64,000 bases of DNA from Turritopsis dohrnii (taxonomy: Eukaryota > Cnidaria > Hydrozoa > Anthoathecata > Oceaniidae). The notes under the pieces are model-generated. The model saw only the letters and a program-made list of their open reading frames with translations. It was not told the origin of the DNA and made no database searches. Of the stretch, positions 59,601 to 64,000 are shown one piece after another. Positions within the stretch are counted from its first letter, which is position 1; each line of letters starts with the position of its first letter. The stretch lies in the NCBI GenBank assembly GCA_027922465.2, contig BQMF02000483.1, positions 248,001-312,000 of the forward strand, in the 5' to 3' direction. A program made the translations under genes and the position numbers.

Positions 59601-60978
59601 TTCATGCGCACGCCAAAGAGTATTTGCCACACTTCGCGCGTCATCGTATTGACGAGCTGAAAATGCGCGCAATGACGAAAGAACGTTTATACGAGGTATT
59701 TACACGAAGCATCGACCTGATGTTTCTTGAACTAGGAGGAAAGATGAGGTTTTCATTTCCAACCATGTTTCTCAAGTGTTTTTTTCAAAGGACATTTACT
59801 AATAACCCATGAACCCTCTGTTATTATAGAACAGATTTTGTCTCTGCCTTCGACTTTATGGCGGTTTAATGGTCTGTATTGTTATACTGTGAAATGTTTC
59901 GCGTAGATTGGTGTTCGAGATACGAAAGTTCAAGAAGAAATCCTGGCTGGTATTAAGTCTACTATCCTTATGCATGAACAAGTAGCAAAGAGAGAAACAG
60001 ATTTCGTTGTATGTGTTTGCTTCCACGTGTTACGACTTTGTTTTTTTCCCCTTCGTAGTGTTCCCTTAGCAGACACATCCGTGTTTCTCAAAACGTTTTT
60101 ATATATATACAGTAGAATCTCGATATTGCAAACTATGATGGGAACGTGAATTCAGTTTGTGATATCAACAGATTTCAAGAGGGTTTTTGCTAAGGGATGT
60201 AAAAACGAACTGGGTTCGACAGTTTGTAATGCTTACATCCCCCCGTACTATCCAGATTCTACTGTGTAAGTGAACAAACTAAGTTCCAGGCTCTCTTACC
60301 AGTTTCTTGCTGATTTACTTTCAAATTGCTAGAAAAGTTTCTTAGACTTATCAGAACGAAATTATTGGAGTCTTGTTCATCACATCCTTTTATCTCTGAA
60401 TGATAACAAAAATAAAAGGCAGATTGCACCTTCAAGCGATTGTCTTTTCTTTTCCTTTGAAAAGGTATGTAACTTTGCAACTAGTCAAAAAATCAAGCTC
60501 ACGAAATTTCCCGGTTTCTTAAGGCTGTGTTGGACTCACTAAATCAGTTCCTTATTATGCCGAAATTCAGTGACTAAACAGTTCTTGTATGTCGGTATTT
60601 GTACATCACATATTGCCCTCTCCATTTCATAGAATCCTGAAAAATCTGCGACGCCAATCACTTCGCCGTTGACCTATGGTACCGACGGAATGTTGCCGCC
60701 GGTGTTCGTTGAGCCGACAGCGCCTTCGTCGTCGATGATTGCTGGAGAATCCGAATGCGTTGTGTGTTTGGACAGAAAGGTAAACTCGCTTTGTTTATTT
60801 ATTTGCTTTCAATTGCCACTTCACATCTAAACCGAGAAATATTTATTCATTTTAGCCTGAAGTTGTATTCTTGACGTGTGGCCACGTATGTACATGTTCC
60901 TTCTGCTGTCAGCCACTAGATCTGTGTCCGATGTGTCGGCAAACCATCATTCAAAAAATCCGACTTTTTGGTGTGTGA
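47625..60978 (+). CDS. LRSAM1: E3 ubiquitin-protein ligase LRSAM1 (27 exons, 747 aa)
   Basis: RING ligase that ubiquitinates TSG101 and acts in endosomal sorting and xenophagy. Exons: 47625-47700, 48436-48506, 50219-50272, 50387-50431, 50724-50798, 52826-52894, 53058-53142, 54329-54453, 54767-54809, 54980-55027, 55288-55332, 55420-55475, 55758-55910, 55988-56075, 56186-56237, 56486-56530, 56941-57011, 57506-57605, 58147-58234, 58325-58399, 58633-58713, 58964-59059, 59362-59460, 59564-59695, 59907-60008, 60633-60779, 60856-60978. All phases agree (2,244 nt; human 723 aa). Domains: MPLFKKK start-like block (28-34), leucine-rich repeats (about 80-215), long coiled coil (265-570), SAM (580-650), a PTAP motif (686-689) and a C-terminal C3HC4 RING (Cys700 to Cys734). 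The intron after 55910 uses a GC donor. A leader exon adds MGSSASGQ... before the usual start. Confidence 0.95.
48529..49781. mobile_element. hAT-like element with 5-bp TSD in LRSAM1 intron 2
   Basis: CAGGCCTGGTCGTAAGA and TCACGACCAGGCCTG ends are inverted and TATTC is duplicated (48524-48528, 49782-49786). GCGTGCGATCGCACG-type words recur inside both ends. No transposase frame is recognised. A related single end lies at about 53965-54046. Confidence 0.8.
49795..50070 (+). mobile_element. Second tRNA-derived SINE family
   Basis: A-box-like TAGCCTTGTGGTAGAGTGC and B-box GTAGGTTCAATCCC are spaced as in a tRNA. A ~200-bp unrelated body and an AAATAAATAAAA tail follow. The sequence differs from the SINE at 32.0 and 63.0 kb. 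It lies in LRSAM1 intron 2, just beyond the hAT-like element. Confidence 0.75.
51756..52555 (+). mobile_element. 5'-truncated Penelope-like element with inverted terminal repeats
   Basis: Nearly identical inverted repeats of about 110 bp (about 51806-51915 and 52437-52546) bracket a GIY-YIG coding block. TGATAAAATGTCA is repeated at both outer edges (51756-51768, 52543-52555), consistent with a 13-bp target duplication. The repeat contains GGAGG/CCTCC followed by GAAAGC, like the hammerhead-type core of Penelope terminal repeats. It lies in LRSAM1 intron 5. Confidence 0.8.
52005..52388 (+). pseudogene. GIY-YIG endonuclease end of a Penelope-like element
   Basis: Open for 127 codons with SGLVYCYKCSGCNVRYYGKT (GIY-YIG start with a CxxC pair), the RACEHLGISHLTGK catalytic Arg region and KDHFLVCNHSPSLDDFSIL. 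It ends SLLINRDKPALNRAIQSMPL, the usual C-terminus of Penelope/Poseidon-type ORFs. The reverse transcriptase part is missing, so this is a 5'-truncated copy inside the inverted-repeat element and not a host exon. Confidence 0.85.
53640..53880 (+). repeat. Dispersed repeat 'A', copy 4
   Basis: Same orientation as 6880-7110: CATGCTCAACTTA, TGTTGCTAGGGGGAACAACC, GTGGTACCAGTAGGACTCGC, TTATTCAATGAAATTAAGA. In LRSAM1 intron 7. Confidence 0.75.
53965..54046. repeat. Solo end of the CAGGCCTGGTCG hAT-like element
   Basis: GCGTGTGTGGCCACGTGATA, then TCGCACGCATCTCGTGGCAA and GGCCTG resemble the right end of the element ending at 49781. Confidence 0.55.
57802..57922. mobile_element. CCCACTGGGCAA-ended MITE, copy 2
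   Basis: CCCACTGGGCAA and TTGCCCACTGGG enclose 121 bp. The interior matches 19280-19400 over most of its length (GGAGTGCATT, TCAATAAAAATGTTCTTTG, GCGACTTTTGTGCAAT). In LRSAM1 intron 18. Confidence 0.8.
59309..59346 (+). repeat. (TTTA)n microsatellite
   Basis: About nine TTTA units with one C interruption, in LRSAM1 intron 22, just before an exon. Confidence 0.9.
60110..60264. mobile_element. Pogo/Tigger-type MITE in LRSAM1 intron 25
   Basis: CAGTAGAATCTCGATATTGC and the inverted end CCAGATTCTACTG are bordered by TA on the left (60108-60109) and TG on the right (one mismatch). The interior repeats CAGTTTGT and TTTGTGATATC words. Same class as 15123-15297. Confidence 0.7.
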
Positions 60979-62256
60979 TAGTAATTACGAAATTGTAGTC
61001 CGGTAATATTTTGTGTATATAAACTGTGTTATTATAAAAAATTTTGACAAAAGTATGTAAGCACATCACATGAACATTTGATCTCTGTAAAATACCGCCC
61101 ACATTCTGCCATTATTATGTCATTTTAGTACCCATATTCCGGATATTAAACTCAAATTCATGAGTACTGGGTTGGGTTTGAAATTACAGAACTCATGTTG
61201 CTTGCTTCCTGTTGTCTTGTTTTCTTTATTTAAAATGTTCTCTAAACGCAATATATTCTTTTATATTATTCATTGTTGTCTAATATTTAGTATAATTAAT
61301 ATTCGTGTAATATTTTTTTTTTCATATATCAAATAAAATCTTTTCACAATTCCATGCCATCAAGCTTTGCACAAAACAAAAACCATGTGTGAATCTTGTA
61401 AGATTTACCTTAGTTAAAATATGCTATGCCTCGCTCACACGCCCATAAAGGTTTTCGACCTTTTTTAACTTTGTCGGTCCGAAGTTGTCAGACGATTTGG
61501 TATGGAAGATATGAAGAAGGTTCAGAAGTGCTCAACCTCGAACCTCGAACCCACTTAGAAGAGATTTGCATTTAAAATGTGAGCAGTTAATAATCTCTGG
61601 ATATTCTTCACTTTGACTTTTAGTTTTGTAGATTATTTTTGTGATCTTATGGAATGGTAATCGTTTTTGCTTACATCATGATGAAGCAGATTATTGTAAA
61701 TGAAGCACTGCAACTGGATATATATGTTTTTGACTTTTAATTTTTGTAAAAATAAATAACCAACATTCATCAAAAACTTACTTCTTTTCTTCTGCCGCGA
61801 AATAAATCTTTCCCGGATTTACTTTAGCGTTTCTAAAGTGGTCAAGTTTCATAACTAACCTAGTTTTTAAGCGATTCATAACTTAAAGATAATGAACTGT
61901 TATATGTAGAGCTGAGGGTTGCACTATGTTGATGTCAGTGGAAATAGAACAATTGAGAAATGATTGAAGAACGAGCAGCTGTTTATCATTAACAAACCAA
62001 GTAAAAAAATGATTGGTTCTCTCGTGAAGATCACAAGAATACTACTAACACTTTTTTTCTCGACCTTATCATAATGATTATTATAACTCGACCACAATGC
62101 AGCGTTTAAACAGATCGCAAAGATCTATTGAAAATCTATGTCAAAATTGTAGCCAAAGAAAATGCATTCTTTCTCAATGTCAGCTAAAATACTGCATGAT
62201 GCTGCATTACCCACGGATCTCAAAATGTTCTGCTGCAACCTGATTGGCATACGATT
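60979..62256. other. LRSAM1 3' flank
   Basis: Probable 3' UTR: an AATAAA signal lies near 61,331, about 350 bp after the stop. Beyond that, no gene was recognised. Confidence 0.4.
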
Positions 62257-62306
62257 CAACCTCGTACCCTCGTACTTGGAGGCAAGAAACCCTGGGTACG
62301 AGGTTG
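62257..62306. repeat. Short hairpin of the CGAGGTTG family
   Basis: CAACCTCGTACCC and GGGTACGAGGTTG arms with a ~24-bp loop. Same core as the hairpins at 21.6 and 21.8 kb. Confidence 0.7.
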
Positions 62307-62371
62307 GCATGGTTGTGTAAAACCAATGACATTTCAGAAAGATTTTCCGTCACTGCATTTTCCACCAGCTC

Positions 62372-62540
62372 ATTCCCAGTGGGCACAAGGACGTCTACTT
62401 TGGACGACTGGCGGATGTCTAAACTACGTACCAAATAAACGGTTTTCGTCCACGTCTGGAGAGGACGTCGTATGGACGTCGTTTTTTTTCTCACAGAATT
62501 GACCGTCCAGGGGACGTCTATTTAACAGTCCTCGAAATTT
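62372..62540. repeat. GGACGTC-rich repeat end
   Basis: CCCAGTGGGCACAAGGACGTC opens a stretch with several GGACGTC or GACGTC words up to 62,520. The CCCAGTGGGCA edge recalls the 121-bp MITEs. The opposite end was not found. Confidence 0.4.
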
Positions 62541-63003
62541 TGGATTGGGATAAGAAAAGCTGATATTCGCTATGTACACAGAACAATGGGACGACGTTTC
62601 CTATAGGAAATTTCCGACAAATGAAAAAAAGCTTCAACTAAAACTGCACAGAAAAGCATGTCCTTTTCATGTTTTTACATTGTATTTTACAGTTTATAAT
62701 TATAATTCGTGTAAATTCACACTGTTTTCCGCATTTTCATCTTCTTCTAGATGTGCCTTTTTATTTTTCGCCCTTTTCAAAAGGTCACTAATTAACGTGC
62801 CGATTCGGCCTTTTGATGTCGTTCAGTCAATGCGCCTGACATAAAAACAATGATTCCATCTTTAAAAAACAATAATAAATGTTAGATTCATTGTTCAAAG
62901 TAGACAAAATATATGCTGGTGCTGCTGGTATAGTAATTATGCTTTTTACTCAAGTAAGTAATAACTAAGGACTGTGGTTCAGATTGAAGCTGGTATTTAG
63001 TAT

Positions 63004-63318
63004 TGTCGCCGTAGTATAGTAATTATCACTCTCGTATTTCATGTGGGAGATCGGGGTTCAATTCCCCTTGTTCGGCTATTTACCATGCGCCAGTGAATGT
63101 ACCATTGCACCGGGTCGACCCATGCCATGTGAAGGAAATTGGGTAGATGTTACACTGGGTGTTGCAGACCCTTGATTGGGTTTGTGTCACTCATGGAGAG
63201 TGTCAAATACTTCAGAGCCTCCAACCTAAATCGTGGCCCCTCTTGGAAAGCAGATGCAATAGCAACTGAGTGAGTGAAATTAGCCACGTAAAACAATACC
63301 AAATAAATAAGTAAAAGA
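63004..63318 (+). mobile_element. tRNA-derived SINE, full-length copy 2
   Basis: The head GTCGCCGTAGTATAGTAATT with TTATCAC, then B-box GGGGTTCAATTCCCC, is a clear tRNA-like pol III promoter resembling tRNA-Val/Asp. The body matches 32009-32328, and the tail is CACGTAAAACAATACCAAAT plus AAATAAG repeats. The short open frames here are shadows of the SINE. Confidence 0.85.
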
Positions 63319-64000
63319 AGGTAAAGAAGAATAATTACACCTGTCATCTTGATTGTCACTGTCCCCAACCGTTGAATCATCATGTTGAACAGGGCAAAGT
63401 CTTTTCAAAGATTCATGGTCTTTTGCACCTAAATTTAACGGTTCCATTAATTCTATCAACTCAGTGGTATGGGATGACACATTTGGTTGGACGAAGCCAT
63501 TTCCAAGTTATGGAATGAAAGTGTTACAAGTCTTCAAGATTTCAGATGTGGGAGATTTTAGCGAAAAAGATTAAAAAGAGATGCATTTATTCAAACAACT
63601 TTTTTTCTTTTACAGATATCTTTAAGTACATGTTCCATTTTCTTTAGATAAGTTTCTGTTGTCCCTTAATGACATATCTACATGGTACCTCTAAACCATT
63701 ACCTCTTTTGTTTTGTCTTTTTTCCGCAGACAATAGCTCTCATTTTAAAAAAACAAGAGCCAGATGGCGCAAACGGTAGCAGCAAATTTACTTGTCACAC
63801 ATAAGCTTTCGAAATTTTACTTAAAGTTCTAAAAAGTTCTTTAAAGGTTGTTTTTAGCGATATCTCACTCGTGGAAAACAGGCATAAATGATAATATTTT
63901 AAATGATTAGTTAGTGTAAGTAGGGTTTAATCATAAAACACCAACAAAGACAAAAGAATTATACATGCGTGAGTTGTGTAACATAATGCTTCAGATGCTT
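63319..64000. other. Unassigned window end
   Basis: No gene, SINE or inverted repeat was recognised up to the end of the window. Confidence 0.35.

Noticed and set aside
63004..63080. Possible functional tRNA-Val/Asp gene
   Set aside because: The head looks like a tRNA but continues into the SINE body shared with 32.0 kb.

Overview
The window looks like nuclear DNA from an early-branching animal, most likely a cnidarian, with a sponge as the main alternative. Five animal-type genes are split by many short AT-rich introns with GT/AG borders. Between and inside them lies a dense mix of pogo/Tigger, hAT-like, Kolobok-like and Penelope-like elements, tRNA-derived SINEs and inverted-repeat MITEs. 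No bacterial operon signs, Shine-Dalgarno sites, CRISPR arrays or true tRNA/rRNA genes were seen. The organism call is an inference from gene structure and repeat types; no database was searched.

Layout: (1) 1-3.9 kb holds repeats, including a three-level nest of insertions and a 208-bp near-perfect palindrome. (2) 4,024-14,534 (+) is a complete 13-exon flotillin-1 gene. Its 6.3-kb first intron carries a Tigger MITE, a 3.5-kb transposon with ~350-bp inverted ends (itself hit by a hAT-like element) and a pogo transposase relic. (3) 16,923-20,677 (+) is a six-exon KRBA2/Ginger-type integrase gene. Its frame is intact, but the middle catalytic Asp is His. (4) 22,842-28,061 (-) is a three-exon GFI1-like repressor with an N-terminal SNAG motif and six C2H2 fingers. 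(5) 29.2-35.5 kb is a transposon field: a Kolobok-like element inside another element, a SINE, and an 877-bp element studded with CCGGCCGG. (6) 36,388-38,612 (-) is a four-exon DNA polymerase epsilon subunit 3 (POLE3). (7) 39-47.5 kb is a gene-poor repeat field. (8) 47,625-60,978 (+) is a 27-exon LRSAM1 E3 ubiquitin ligase, with a hAT-like element, a SINE and a Penelope-like element with inverted ends in its introns. (9) 61-64 kb is the 3' flank, with a second full-length SINE.

The genes form no evident pathway. Flotillin-1 is a membrane scaffold, GFI1 a transcriptional repressor, POLE3 a histone-fold replication/chromatin protein and LRSAM1 an endosomal sorting and autophagy ligase. All five gene models were rebuilt by hand from splice sites; each keeps a single open frame, and FLOT1, POLE3 and LRSAM1 come out close to the human lengths. 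The most unusual points are the D-to-H integrase, the N-myristoylation-type leader on LRSAM1, target-site duplications of only 5-6 bp on hAT-like elements, and the CCGGCCGG element.
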